A stretch of DNA of 64,000 nt from Dysgonomonas sp. UBA5412. GTDB lineage: Bacteria > Bacteroidota > Bacteroidia > Bacteroidales > Dysgonomonadaceae. The notes below the pieces were generated by a model. That model was not told the origin of the DNA. It made no database searches and worked only from the letters and a program-made list of their open reading frames with translations. Position 1 is the stretch's first letter. Each line of letters begins with the position of its first letter. The stretch lies in contig DHNQ01000026.1 in NCBI GenBank assembly GCA_002409595.1, forward strand, positions 6,821 through 70,820. Direction: 5' to 3'. Positions 52,405 through 62,021 of the stretch are shown here, one piece after another. The position numbers and the translations under genes were made by a program.

Positions 52405-53226
52405 ATGGCTACAAGACAATGGGAAACGATAAAGGAATATGAAGAAATTCTGTTCGACTATTTCGAAGGTATAGGACGTATCACTATCAACCGTCCGCGC
52501 TATCGCAATGCTTTTACTCCTACCACTACTATGGAGATAAGCGATGCTTTGCGCATCTGCCATGAAAATCAGGATATTTATGTTGTCGTACTTACCGGGG
52601 CAGGCGATAAAGCTTTTTGTGCCGGAGGAGATCAGAATGTAAAAGGTAAGGGCGGATATATAGGCAAAGACGGAGTGCCCAGATTGCAAGTGCTGGAAGT
52701 ACAAAAACAAATACGCTCTCTACCTAAACCCGTTATTGCGATGGTAAACGGCTATGCCATTGGTGGCGGACATGTACTTCATGTAGTGTGCGATTTGTCC
52801 ATTGCTTCCGAAAATGCAATCTTCGGACAGACCGGTCCACGTGTAGGCAGTTTCGATGCCGGATTCGGTTCTTCATATTTGGCTCGTATCGTAGGACAGA
52901 AAAAAGCACGCGAAATATGGTTTCTTTGTCGCCAGTATTCAGCCAAAGAAGCTTTAGAAATGGGACTTGTAAACACAGTTGTACCGTTCGATCAATTGGA
53001 AGACGAAACTGTAAAATGGGCTCACGAGATGATGCAGCATAGCCCGATGGCATTGCGTATGATCAAGATGGGACTCAATGCTGAGCTTGACGGTCAGGCG
53101 GGTATTCAGGAACTTGCCGGAAATGCCACATTGCTTTATTATCTGACTGACGAGGCTCAGGAAGGTAAACATGCTTTCTTGGAAAAACGCAAGCCTGACT
53201 TTAAGAAATTCCCTAAATTTCCATGA
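52405..53226 (+). CDS. menB: 1,4-Dihydroxy-2-naphthoyl-CoA synthase
   Basis: 273 residues of the crotonase fold; closes the second ring of the naphthoquinone. Visible: GIGRITINRPRYRNAFTP, AGDKAFCAGGDQNVKG (oxyanion hole), NGYAIGGGHVLHVVCDLSIAS, FGQTGPRVGSFDAGFGSSYL and LEKRKPDFKKFPKFP, the exact style of MenB. Length is normal. 22 bases before menC. Confidence 0.97.
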   Translation: MATRQWETIKEYEEILFDYFEGIGRITINRPRYRNAFTPTTTMEISDALRICHENQDIYVVVLTGAGDKAFCAGGDQNVKGKGGYIGKDGVPRLQVLEVQKQIRSLPKPVIAMVNGYAIGGGHVLHVVCDLSIASENAIFGQTGPRVGSFDAGFGSSYLARIVGQKKAREIWFLCRQYSAKEALEMGLVNTVVPFDQLEDETVKWAHEMMQHSPMALRMIKMGLNAELDGQAGIQELAGNATLLYYLTDEAQEGKHAFLEKRKPDFKKFPKFP

Positions 53227-53248
53227 TTTAGGATATTGAAAATATCAG

Positions 53249-54304
53249 ATGAAGTTGAATGTAAGAATAATACCTTATACGCTGCAATTCAAGCGTCCTG
53301 CGGGAACATCGCGAGGAGTATATCACGACCATAAAATATGGTATGTGCTTATTTCTTCTCCGTCCCATCCCGACCGATGGGGGATAGGGGAGTGCGCTCC
53401 GTTGTTTGATTTGAGTTGTGATTATAACGAGAATTATGAACAAAATCTGACACATTTTTGCGAAAAACTGTCGCAGGATGGAAGATTGGATATGAATGCT
53501 TTGCGTCCTTTTCCGTCCATCCTATTTGGTCTGGAGACGGCAATGCGTCATTTCGATCGCAATAGCTTCTCACTGTGGGATACGCCTTTTGCACGCAAAG
53601 AAAGCGGAATACCTATCAACGGGCTTATCTGGATGGGCGACTACGACTATATGTTTCAGCAAATAGAGACGAAACTGAAACAAGGTTTTCGCTGTATAAA
53701 GCTGAAGATAGGAGCTATTGATTTTGATAAGGAACTTGATTTGTTGCATTATATCCGCAAGCATTTCGGCGCGGATCGGATTACGTTGCGAGTGGATGCA
53801 AACGGGGCTTTTTCGACATCCGATACTTTAGAAAAATTAAAATTGCTGGCTGCGCTCGACTTACATTCCATCGAGCAACCTATCAAGGCGGGGCAGTGGG
53901 ACGATATGGCGCGGCTGACGGCTCTGACTCCATTGCCTATTGCTTTGGATGAGGAGCTTATCGGGATACATGATATAGCCGAAAAAGAACGGATGCTGAA
54001 CATTATTCGTCCTCAGTATATTATCCTTAAACCTACTTTGCATGGCGGAATATGCGGATGCGAAGAATGGATAGGGCTGGCTGAGAAGGCAAATATTGGC
54101 TGGTGGATTACTTCTGCATTAGAGTCTAATGTGGGGCTGAATGCCATTGCTCAATGGTGTGCTACTTTCAATAATCCTCTTCCGCAAGGATTGGGAACGG
54201 GGGCTTTATATACAAACAACGTAGAGATGCCATTGAGTATCGAAGGCGATTGTTTGTGGTACAATCCGTCCGGCAGATTTTTTTCTACAAATGATTTGAT
54301 TTGA
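53249..54304 (+). CDS. menC: o-Succinylbenzoate synthase
   Basis: 351 residues of the enolase superfamily; dehydrates SHCHC to o-succinylbenzoate. Visible: RPAGTSRGVYHDHKIWYV, the Lys-x-Lys in FRCIKLKIGAIDFDKE, the metal ligands RVDANGAF, SIEQPI and ALDEELIG, and the distal Lys in IILKPTLHGG. Sequence of ligands is Asp, Glu, Asp/Glu as expected. The stop overlaps by position the TTG that could start menE. Confidence 0.94.
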   Translation: MKLNVRIIPYTLQFKRPAGTSRGVYHDHKIWYVLISSPSHPDRWGIGECAPLFDLSCDYNENYEQNLTHFCEKLSQDGRLDMNALRPFPSILFGLETAMRHFDRNSFSLWDTPFARKESGIPINGLIWMGDYDYMFQQIETKLKQGFRCIKLKIGAIDFDKELDLLHYIRKHFGADRITLRVDANGAFSTSDTLEKLKLLAALDLHSIEQPIKAGQWDDMARLTALTPLPIALDEELIGIHDIAEKERMLNIIRPQYIILKPTLHGGICGCEEWIGLAEKANIGWWITSALESNVGLNAIAQWCATFNNPLPQGLGTGALYTNNVEMPLSIEGDCLWYNPSGRFFSTNDLI

Positions 54305-54306
54305 AT

Positions 54307-55380
54307 ATGTATCAATTAAATATAAAACGGCAGACGATCACCATAGACGGAGGTACTTATATGCCCGATGTATTTCGTGGTAAAGGAACTCCTGCCTTTG
54401 CGTTAAAATCTGACTTTCATCGCAGTTTGTATCAATTTCTTCAAAACTGGTTTTCTCGTTCACCTTTTCTAACCGTTCATACTTCGGGTTCTACCGGAGC
54501 GCCGAAAGAAATGTTGGTGGAAAAGGAAAGAATGATGCGTAGTGCCGAATTGACTTGTTCTTTTCTCGGTCTGAAAGAAGGCGATAAGGCTTTGCTGTGT
54601 ATGTCGCTCGATTACATTGCCGGAAAGATGATGGTTGTAAGAGCCTTGATTGCCGGCCTAGACTTGTACTTAGTTCCGCCATCGGGGCATCCGCTAAAAG
54701 ATATTGAATGTCGGTTCGATTTTGCGGCTATGATTCCCATGCAAGTATATAACAGTTTGGAATCGGATGTAGAGAAAGATCGTTTGAAGAATATAAAGAA
54801 TCTTATTATCGGTGGGGGGGCGATTGATCCGCAACTACGGGCAGAACTTCGGTTTTTTCCTAACAATATATACTCTACTTATGGCATGACTGAAACATTG
54901 TCGCATATAGCTTTGTGCAAACTAAGCGGTGAGGATGCCTCAGACAATTATCAGCCTTTTCCGTCCGTAAGTTTGTCTTTGTCTTCGGATGGTGCTTTGG
55001 TGATAGATGCTCCTTTGGTAAATGGTGAGCAGCTTTATACAAACGACGTAGCGCAACTGAATGATGATGGTTCTTTTCGTATTTTGGGACGTAAAGACAA
55101 TGTAATAAATAGCGGAGGGATAAAAATGCAGGCTGAAGAAATAGAAGCTTTGTTAAAACCTCTAATAAAGGATAGATTTGCCATATCTTCTTTGCCCGAT
55201 GCCAAATTTGGCGAGATTGTAGTATTGGTGGTAGAACATGACATTGATGCAAACCTATTGGATGATATAGAACCAAGCTATTATATCCCTAAACGGATAC
55301 TCAAAATAGATGCTATTCCGCTTACCGAAACGGGAAAGATAGCCAGAGCAACTTTGCGCGAGATGCTAAATACTCTTTGA
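54307..55380 (+). CDS. menE: o-Succinylbenzoate-CoA ligase
   Basis: 357 residues from the ATG at 54307 (a TTG at 54301 is an alternative start). A short ANL ligase: HTSGSTGAPKEMLVEKERMM (P-loop), IIGGGAIDPQLRAEL, YSTYGMTETLSHIALC, ILGRKDNVINSGGIKMQAEEI and the catalytic Lys in ETGKIARATL. It is shorter than MenE of Bacillus (about 490), lacking much of the N-terminal subdomain, which is usual for Bacteroidota. Last gene of the operon. Confidence 0.93.
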   Translation: MYQLNIKRQTITIDGGTYMPDVFRGKGTPAFALKSDFHRSLYQFLQNWFSRSPFLTVHTSGSTGAPKEMLVEKERMMRSAELTCSFLGLKEGDKALLCMSLDYIAGKMMVVRALIAGLDLYLVPPSGHPLKDIECRFDFAAMIPMQVYNSLESDVEKDRLKNIKNLIIGGGAIDPQLRAELRFFPNNIYSTYGMTETLSHIALCKLSGEDASDNYQPFPSVSLSLSSDGALVIDAPLVNGEQLYTNDVAQLNDDGSFRILGRKDNVINSGGIKMQAEEIEALLKPLIKDRFAISSLPDAKFGEIVVLVVEHDIDANLLDDIEPSYYIPKRILKIDAIPLTETGKIARATLREMLNTL

Positions 55381-55411
55381 CCTTTGTTTTGCCGAAATAT
55401 TATTTTCTCAT

Positions 55412-57742
55412 TTATCCATACGAGTGCATACCGCTTAGGAGATAGTTTACACCAAAATAGGTCATAAGTACAGATGCGAAGGCTATGGCAGACAGAAGAT
55501 TAAACAGCCAAGGCTTGCCGCATCCTTTTATCAGGCGTATGTGAGTGACAATGGTATATACTACAATTGTTATCAAAGCCCATGTCTCTTTCGGGTCCCA
55601 TCCCCAATACCTGCCCCACGATTCGTTAGCCCATATTGCTCCCAAAAAAGTTCCTATTGTCATCAACGCAAGACCTATCCACAGCGATATTTCATTCACT
55701 ATACTTAGTTCCTCCACACGAGTGGTCATTGTACCCGATTGGTGTTTTCTGTTGAGTGAGATCATAGACAGATTGGTGACTCCAAGTAAGAAACTAAGCC
55801 CGAAGAATCCGTATGCAGCGACTATAATAGCCACATGAAGCATCAGCCAAGGCGACTTGAGTACCGGCACAAGTGTTCCTATCTGCGGATCCATCCAGTT
55901 GAGTCCCGATACAAATAAAATAATACCCCCAAACAGAGTTGCAAGGGCACATATAATTTTATTTTGCCGAACGAAGATAAGTCCCGACAAAACTGAAATG
56001 GAAGAAACATAGATCATCGTTTCGTAAGAATTGCTCCAAGGTGCATATCCTCCTATATACCATCGCAAGCCAATACCGAACAAGTGAAAAAGCAGACTAA
56101 TGGCAATGAAGCCGATGAGAATATAAGAAATGCAGTTGATAAATCTATTTGACTTAAAAAAAGAGAGGAACGATATTCCTAATAACAATCCTCCTAATAT
56201 GAGGTAGAATATCTTGCAGAGGCGAAATACCTCAAGTTTGTTGTACATTAACTCGGTTTTTACTCGCTGAGAATTGATTATTAGAGAAGAGTTGACCTCT
56301 TGCTGGTAAATATCCATCGCTCGCAGAGTTTCGTAAGCCTTTTCCCAGTCACCCGATTGCATTCCTTTTTGCACAGATGTTATATATTGGGCGAATATAG
56401 AATTTATGAATAAAGAATCTTTCTGAGGAAAAGATGATAAGTCGTCGCCCGAAGAATACCATTTATGAGTAAGATCATTTTCGTTTGGAAAAATATTCAG
56501 CATTTTATGCTCTATAAGCTCGTGAAAGATATTTATTTTTTCATCTAATTTTATCAGGTCTTTGTCAAATTTGTTTCGTTCGGATGGCGATTTTTTATAT
56601 GTATCTTCCAGACTTTTTTGCAGTTTATAATTTCCCTTACTGTCAAACATATCTATATATGCACATTCTTTTTTCGGTAAACCAAACGTATGGGCTATAT
56701 CTTTGTTGGTCTGTGAAATAAAAGGTACGTGCATCCACATTTCCGGCATGGCTAATAAGTTGAGTAAAAACTGGTCGGAGTTCATATTTTCGATCTTCTC
56801 CGAATGATGAAGTTTCCGCAGAATTTCTGACGAAAAGGTATTTATCGGTTCTATGCGTCCATCTGTCGATTGCATAGGTAATGCGCCGAATGTGGCAGCA
56901 TGCTCTTTGTCTACATTGGCATTAAGTATCGCCTCAAATACATTTGACGGGTTTTGAGCAACGATATTTGACGACAAGGAAGATAGTATAATGAATGTGA
57001 TGATAATTTTGGGTGAGGCATTTAGTTGTTTCAGACGTATGATCAATTGTCTGAACCTTGTGTTTTTGACCGTAAAGCATAGAACGAATCCAATAAAGAG
57101 TAGGGCATAGCCCATATATGTAATATTTCTTCCGGCTACATCTTTGTTTACAGATAAGATTGTGCCCTTTTCATCTTTGTCGTACGATGCCTGAAATAGT
57201 CTGTACCCCTTCATGTCGATAATGTTGTTCATGGATATATTTTTTCTTATATCCTTTCCATCGCTGTGAATCAATAGGTCGCTCTCGAATGACGACGGAC
57301 TCGACGATCCGGGATAGCGCTTGAGAGTAAACTTTACGAGTTTGATGTTAAAAGGCAATTCATGGACGCTGCTGCCATCGCTGGTTTCTATAAGCATCTG
57401 GCTGCTACTCTCGTTTTCTCTGATATGGATTGTGCCTTCTTCGCTGAATATGTGAGTAGTCATGGCTCCGGTCAAAATGACGATAAAGGCAATATGCACC
57501 ATTGCATAAGCATACTTTCCTTTGCTCAACATTTTATTTTTCACACAAGTTGCAATAAAGTTTACAACCAAAAGCAATTGTAAAAGGAAGAATACCGGAG
57601 AGTAATAAATTATAATTTTTGCCGCAGTCGTACTCATTTGTTTCTCTACAAAGGTGGCAATAGCCATCATCACGGCATAGATGAGTAAGAGAATGATTGT
57701 TGTTTTATAGGATGAAAATATTGTTCCGACTGTCGACTTCAT
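55412..57742 (-). CDS. ccsBA: Fused cytochrome c synthetase CcsBA (system II)
   Basis: 776 residues, inner membrane. The ResB/CcsB-like part comes first (membrane helices near 13-35 and 45-65, a large periplasmic segment and helices near 205-250). The C-terminal CcsA part has helices and the haem-handling WWD motif NESWGRYWGWDPKETWALI (about residues 700-720) with conserved His residues in HLFGIGLRWYIGGYAPWSNSYE and LMLHVAIIVAAYGFF. It moves haem out and attaches it to CXXCH of apocytochromes c. It lies downstream of the tetraheme cytochrome operon and on the same strand, separated by 146 bases with a hairpin. Convergent with menE. Confidence 0.93.
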   Translation of the reverse strand: MKSTVGTIFSSYKTTIILLLIYAVMMAIATFVEKQMSTTAAKIIIYYSPVFFLLQLLLVVNFIATCVKNKMLSKGKYAYAMVHIAFIVILTGAMTTHIFSEEGTIHIRENESSSQMLIETSDGSSVHELPFNIKLVKFTLKRYPGSSSPSSFESDLLIHSDGKDIRKNISMNNIIDMKGYRLFQASYDKDEKGTILSVNKDVAGRNITYMGYALLFIGFVLCFTVKNTRFRQLIIRLKQLNASPKIIITFIILSSLSSNIVAQNPSNVFEAILNANVDKEHAATFGALPMQSTDGRIEPINTFSSEILRKLHHSEKIENMNSDQFLLNLLAMPEMWMHVPFISQTNKDIAHTFGLPKKECAYIDMFDSKGNYKLQKSLEDTYKKSPSERNKFDKDLIKLDEKINIFHELIEHKMLNIFPNENDLTHKWYSSGDDLSSFPQKDSLFINSIFAQYITSVQKGMQSGDWEKAYETLRAMDIYQQEVNSSLIINSQRVKTELMYNKLEVFRLCKIFYLILGGLLLGISFLSFFKSNRFINCISYILIGFIAISLLFHLFGIGLRWYIGGYAPWSNSYETMIYVSSISVLSGLIFVRQNKIICALATLFGGIILFVSGLNWMDPQIGTLVPVLKSPWLMLHVAIIVAAYGFFGLSFLLGVTNLSMISLNRKHQSGTMTTRVEELSIVNEISLWIGLALMTIGTFLGAIWANESWGRYWGWDPKETWALITIVVYTIVTHIRLIKGCGKPWLFNLLSAIAFASVLMTYFGVNYLLSGMHSYG

Positions 57743-57795
57743 TTTGTAGAAAATAATTATCTGTCAATATTATAATGTCCGCTTCTCTAATTTGA

Positions 57796-57835
57796 ATGGA
57801 GTGAAGCATCAATAATATCAGATACCTCACTCCAT
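57796..57835 (-). other. Hairpin between the TIM-barrel gene and ccsBA
   Basis: Nine-pair perfect stem ATGGAGTGA (57796-57804) / TCACTCCAT (57827-57835), 22-base loop. No T-tract follows on the minus strand, so it may be an RNA processing or stability element rather than a terminator. Confidence 0.45.
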
Positions 57836-57888
57836 CAGTGGTGACAAACGTTTTTTGTACTATTTCAGATTGTTGATCTTTTGCTTAT

Positions 57889-58815
57889 TTATGCTTTGTC
57901 CCATTGCTCTCTCAATAGTTTTACTGATTCGGGTACTACTATATTCCGATCACCCTGACATCCACATTCGTAGCTTACATATTTGTCATATCCTAACATC
58001 TTGAGGGCTTTAAATCCCTCTACATAATTGTCGGCATCGCCGTCTTCACCCGGCATACTTCTTCTTTTTCGGCTGGCTACATGCACATGCTGAAGATATT
58101 CGCCTGCCGAAATAAATGCACCCATGTCGCTGTTTTCTTCCGCAGTCATATGCCAAAAGTCACCCATACAGCGCACACCGGCATTGTTTATATCGCGACA
58201 AATAGATGCAGCGTCTGCCACCTGACGAAGATAGAATGCCTCACCTCTGTTTAGTGGTTCGAAGATAACTGTTGTGCCGTGTTGTGCGGCATAATTGCCC
58301 ATTTCGGTAAACTGTTCGCACAAAAAGTCTCTTGTTTCCATTGTGTGAGGCAGTACGGGAACTTGATGATTGAAGGCAGGAACTATAATAACTCCCGTAG
58401 AACCTAATTCTCCGGCAGCGGCTATAATTTCTTTCATCGTATCCATACATTCTTTGCGTATCGCCGCATCGGTAGAAAGAATAAATCCTTTAAATCCGGC
58501 ACATATCGCACTCACTTTTATATTGCGTCCGCTAAGAGCTTTCTTTATTTCGTCTACACGTTCGGCAAGTCCACCTCCCCAAGGTTCGAAACCCACGATT
58601 CCCAGCTTTTCCATATAGTCCAGCTTTTCGCTCAGGCTCTCACCCGGTGCAATGCCTTCCTGAAAGGAAAGATTGAGCTTTACTTCCGGTTTCTGTTCCG
58701 CAGTTTCTTTTTGTTCGGTTTTAGGGGTACAGGCTGTTATAGCTGTACCGCCTATTGCAGCCAAAGCTGCACCGGACAAGGACGTTTTCAAGAAGCTTCT
58801 TCTATCTTGAGTCAT
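57889..58815 (-). CDS. Tat-exported TIM-barrel sugar isomerase/epimerase-like protein
   Basis: 308 residues. The N-terminus has a twin-arginine signal (DRRSFLKTSLSGAALAAIGG) and a following lipobox with Cys29 (ITAC), so it is probably a Tat-exported lipoprotein. The mature part is of the xylose-isomerase/AP-endonuclease-2 family: GIVGFEPWGGGL, VSAICAGFKGF, VIFEPLNRGEAFY (metal Glu), MGDFWHMTAEE and KYVSYECGCQGD (Glu and His ligands). Related enzymes act on hydroxypyruvate, tagatose or 3-keto sugars. It starts six bases after the Gfo/Idh/MocA gene, indicating coupled expression. Confidence 0.85.
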   Translation of the reverse strand: MTQDRRSFLKTSLSGAALAAIGGTAITACTPKTEQKETAEQKPEVKLNLSFQEGIAPGESLSEKLDYMEKLGIVGFEPWGGGLAERVDEIKKALSGRNIKVSAICAGFKGFILSTDAAIRKECMDTMKEIIAAAGELGSTGVIIVPAFNHQVPVLPHTMETRDFLCEQFTEMGNYAAQHGTTVIFEPLNRGEAFYLRQVADAASICRDINNAGVRCMGDFWHMTAEENSDMGAFISAGEYLQHVHVASRKRRSMPGEDGDADNYVEGFKALKMLGYDKYVSYECGCQGDRNIVVPESVKLLREQWDKA

Positions 58816-58821
58816 AATATT

Positions 58822-60204
58822 TTATTTTTTACTACCCGGTACAGGTACTACATAGGTGCTCATATCCATCTTACCCATGTTGAGGTCTTTAGGAGTGTAA
58901 TCAAGAGCCGAGGCTGTCATTTCTTCCCATGTTACTTTAGCTCCGCTATAAGCCGATTCGCGACCCATTACGGCAGCCATATTTGATACTGCGGTTTCGG
59001 AAGCTTGTTCTATTGGCTTATTGCTCCTGATGTGATTTACGAGGTTCACGTGTTCCAAGACGTAAGGATTGGTTTGTTTAAAATTAGCTTTCTCGGCTTC
59101 ACTGTCAAACTTCCAAACTACGTTTCCTGCAAGGTCTTTAATTACTGTTTCACCATCGGCAGTAGACCAAGAACCTTTTGTTCCTTGTATAAATTCGCTG
59201 ACGTTGTTGGCACAACCGTCTATCTGACGACACATACTATGTAGGTGTACTCCATTTTTCATCACAAAGTCTATGCTGAAATTGTCGTACTGATCTCCGG
59301 TCAGACGGCGTTGGCGAGAACCGAATCCTACGGCAGTAGCAGGTCTAAGACCACTAAACCATGTGAATACGTCTATATTGTGAACATGTTGTTCTACAAT
59401 GTGGTCGCCCGATAGCCATTTCCAGTTTACCCAGTCTCTTATCATCCATTCGCAATCGCTCCAGTTTTTTTGACGTTCATTGTACCACAGCATCGACTGA
59501 TTCCAATATACAGTTCCGCCGGTGATTTCGCCGATAGCGCCTTCCATTATTTTTTTGTACGATTCCACATAGTTGCGCTGATGGTGGCGTTGCGTACCTG
59601 TTACCACACACAGATTTTTGGCTTTGGCTTGTTTTGATGTTGCCATTATTGTACGATAGCCTACTGCATCTACGCAGATTGGTTTTTCGAGAAACGAATG
59701 TTTGCTTTTCTCTGTTGCGTATTGGAAATGTAATGGACGGAATACGGGAGGCGTGGCTATAAGCACAACGTCTACATCGCTGTCTATTACTTGTTTGTAT
59801 GAGTCGAATCCTACGAAACGTTTATCTTTGGGTATGTCTATATTTTTGTCTTTTTTGAGCTGATCTGCAAGGTTGTTTACTCTTTCTTCAAACACATCGG
59901 CAAGAGCAACTATGGTGACTCCGTTGGCTGCATTCAGAAAGTCGAAGGCTGCACCCGAACCTCGTCCGCCGCACCCTATTACTCCGGCTCTGAGTTCTTT
60001 ACCATCCGAGGCAATGTCTACCAAGTCCGGCACATAGTAAGTTCCGGCCTCTTTGAGCGGAGCGTTTGCTGCTTTTTTTCCGCTACCTCCGCTGCACGAT
60101 GTTAACATACTTGTTGCACCGCCTGCACCTACTACTCCCAAAGCGCCTGCCATCGCAGAACTTTTGAGGAAAGATCTTCTGCTTATTCCGTTTTCTTTTT
60201 TCAT
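58822..60204 (-). CDS. Tat-exported Gfo/Idh/MocA-family oxidoreductase
   Basis: 460 residues. Signal: SRRSFLKSSAMAGALGVVG (twin arginine) with a lipobox-like TSCSGG. The Rossmann domain begins AGVIGCGGRGSGAAFDFLNAA and holds the EKPICVD motif (HSFLEKPIC). The C-terminal domain has SGDHIVEQHVHNIDVFTW, the catalytic-type His/Asp region. The family binds NAD(P) tightly and oxidises hydroxyl groups of sugars, often at C3; some relatives (GH109) remove N-acetylgalactosamine by the same chemistry. Exported members must carry their cofactor. Together with the TIM-barrel protein and the cytochrome it forms a three-gene unit (gaps 6 and 21 bases). Confidence 0.88.
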   Translation of the reverse strand: MKKENGISRRSFLKSSAMAGALGVVGAGGATSMLTSCSGGSGKKAANAPLKEAGTYYVPDLVDIASDGKELRAGVIGCGGRGSGAAFDFLNAANGVTIVALADVFEERVNNLADQLKKDKNIDIPKDKRFVGFDSYKQVIDSDVDVVLIATPPVFRPLHFQYATEKSKHSFLEKPICVDAVGYRTIMATSKQAKAKNLCVVTGTQRHHQRNYVESYKKIMEGAIGEITGGTVYWNQSMLWYNERQKNWSDCEWMIRDWVNWKWLSGDHIVEQHVHNIDVFTWFSGLRPATAVGFGSRQRRLTGDQYDNFSIDFVMKNGVHLHSMCRQIDGCANNVSEFIQGTKGSWSTADGETVIKDLAGNVVWKFDSEAEKANFKQTNPYVLEHVNLVNHIRSNKPIEQASETAVSNMAAVMGRESAYSGAKVTWEEMTASALDYTPKDLNMGKMDMSTYVVPVPGSKK

Positions 60205-60225
60205 TGGTAATTTTTTTATTTTAGG

Positions 60226-61827
60226 TTAAATACTTTTGTTTAAATTGTCTTGATCACATACTACACGAAATCCGATTCCTTTTATATCCGAATACCACCA
60301 AATACTCTTAGGTTGTTGAGGATCAGTTTTTAGCCAAGCATCGTGATATGTGGAGCCGCGTGTGGCACAGCGCAGGTCTGCTGCGTCGGATGTATAGTTT
60401 CCTCCACGCACCACCCATTCTGTTCCTTCTGTCACCAGTGGGTCTAAAACGCTGTTGCCTCCTTTACTATATGCTTGAGGGTCGTATTTGTCGGCACAAT
60501 ATTCCATAACATTGCCCAGCATATTTTTGAGTCCAAAAGGGTTTGCTTTGACGGCTGATGGTTCTTGTGTGCGATTTCTACTGTTTTTCTTATAAATAAC
60601 GTATGATGAGATGACATCGGTGTCGGCATCGAAAAATTTACGCCAAAAGCCTTCGTCCGAAAAATCTTTTGGGTTTCCTTCAAAGAAGTATGGTGTTTCC
60701 GTTCCTCCGCGTGCCGCATATTCCCATTCTGCTTCGGTAGGCAGACGGTAGTTCTTGCCTGTTTTTTTAGATAACCATTGGCAAAATGTTTCAGCTGCAT
60801 AGTGTGTCATTGTTATTGCCGGACGATCGCCTCCGCCCCATCCCTGATCGGGAAATCCGAATGGCGGGGTTGGTCCTGATATGGCATCTACATTGGGGTT
60901 GCTATTGTTTGCAAAAACCATTTCGGGAGGGGTGCGCCCTTCGCTCATGGTGCTTGCGTAGAATGCCCAATAGAGATCCCATGTTATTTCTATTTCTGCC
61001 ATAAAGAATGGGCTGACTGTTACGTTACGTATGGGGGCTTCGTCTTCTTTATGGAACGGTTCTTTGGGGTCGCTTCCCATTTTAAATGTTCCGCCGGGAA
61101 TGGCTACCATGTCTAATGTAAGTGGTGTGCCGGGTACTTGTTCTGTAAAGTTTTCGAAGCGGGTTATTTCTGTTGCAGTTTTAAAGTAGCTGCTGGAGTC
61201 TGCTGCTGTTTTGTTTGCTGCTCCGGGCACTCCTGCTAACTTGGTGTGTTTGTAATTGGGGTTGTAATGTCCTGCATCTAAGTGACAACTGATACATTGC
61301 AGGTTTAGCTTTTCTTCGTTTTCTTCGTAGTATAGGTGTGCTGTAACGCCTTCGTCTGTGATGCCTTGGGGAAATAGGTTGTAGTGACATTCTTTGCACG
61401 ATTCGTTTGGTATGTAGGTAACCGCGTAATCCAGTTCCGACATTCTTTCCCAATCAAAGTCTGTACTGTCTTTTGTAAGATATCCCCAGACGTCGCGTAT
61501 CCCTAGTTTGGCTTTGGCTGTATAGTGATTCCATGTCTGACTTTTGGGTGGTAGATGGCAGTCTACACAGTGTACTTTCACTCCGCTGCTGTTGTTCATG
61601 TGTTTGGATAGTTTCCAACTTTCTTCGGCGTGCGGGTGTACGTGGCACATCATACAGGATTCATCTGTGGAGAAGTAAACGGATGTTTGGTATAATGAAC
61701 CGGCTAGTAAGATGCCGATAGCTGTGCCTAAGAGTAGAAAAAAGGATTTGCGCTTAAAGAAACTTTTTTTTGTGTTTCTGTTTGTAGATGATTGCGATTT
61801 CTTAGATCTAAAAAGACTGCTTTTCAT
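60226..61827 (-). CDS. Tetraheme NapC/NrfH-like cytochrome fused to a SUMF1-like domain
   Basis: 533 residues. A basic N-terminal tail and one membrane anchor (about residues 29-50) are followed by four CxxCH motifs: CMMCH 58-62, CVDCH 87-91, CKECH 144-148 and CISCH 178-182, the layout of NapC/NrfH quinol-oxidising cytochromes. From about residue 235 comes a SUMF1/FGE-fold domain (DMVAIPGGTFKMGSD, RLPTEAEWEYAARGG, GLKNMLGNVMEYCAD, WVVRGGNYTSDAADLRCATRG, GIGFRVVCD). By eye, the copper-binding Cys pair of formylglycine-generating enzymes is missing, so catalysis of that kind is unlikely. It is the first gene of the operon with the Gfo/Idh/MocA and TIM-barrel genes; ccsBA downstream would mature its haems. 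Expected in the inner membrane, facing the periplasm. Confidence 0.9.
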   Translation of the reverse strand: MKSSLFRSKKSQSSTNRNTKKSFFKRKSFFLLLGTAIGILLAGSLYQTSVYFSTDESCMMCHVHPHAEESWKLSKHMNNSSGVKVHCVDCHLPPKSQTWNHYTAKAKLGIRDVWGYLTKDSTDFDWERMSELDYAVTYIPNESCKECHYNLFPQGITDEGVTAHLYYEENEEKLNLQCISCHLDAGHYNPNYKHTKLAGVPGAANKTAADSSSYFKTATEITRFENFTEQVPGTPLTLDMVAIPGGTFKMGSDPKEPFHKEDEAPIRNVTVSPFFMAEIEITWDLYWAFYASTMSEGRTPPEMVFANNSNPNVDAISGPTPPFGFPDQGWGGGDRPAITMTHYAAETFCQWLSKKTGKNYRLPTEAEWEYAARGGTETPYFFEGNPKDFSDEGFWRKFFDADTDVISSYVIYKKNSRNRTQEPSAVKANPFGLKNMLGNVMEYCADKYDPQAYSKGGNSVLDPLVTEGTEWVVRGGNYTSDAADLRCATRGSTYHDAWLKTDPQQPKSIWWYSDIKGIGFRVVCDQDNLNKSI

Positions 61828-61991
61828 AGTGTTAATCTAATCGTATATATGTTTTATTAGTTCAGATATTTACAACAAAAGGGTAAATACAACATGGCAT
61901 TCTGTCGTATAATTTAAGTCAATAATTGAACGAAATTATATACTTAAAATATTGGCAAATAATGTATTGATATGTTTTTTGTGAATGATAT

Positions 61992-62021
61992 TTTGTTGTG
62001 AAACAACCTTTTTTACATTTG
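61992..62021 (+). promoter_or_regulatory. Full promoter upstream of apbE
   Basis: TTTG (61992-61995), 18 bases, then TACATTTG (62014-62021). The start of transcription would be near 62028, giving apbE a leader of about 230 bases if translation starts at 62257. An open frame continues back to a GTG at 62050, but a lipoprotein start at 62257 is more credible. Confidence 0.7.

Noticed and set aside
60226..61000. Catalytic formylglycine-generating enzyme and therefore a sulfatase system
   Set aside because: The Cys pair needed for copper is not found at the expected place in WVVRGGNYTSDAADLRCATRG, and no sulfatase gene is nearby.
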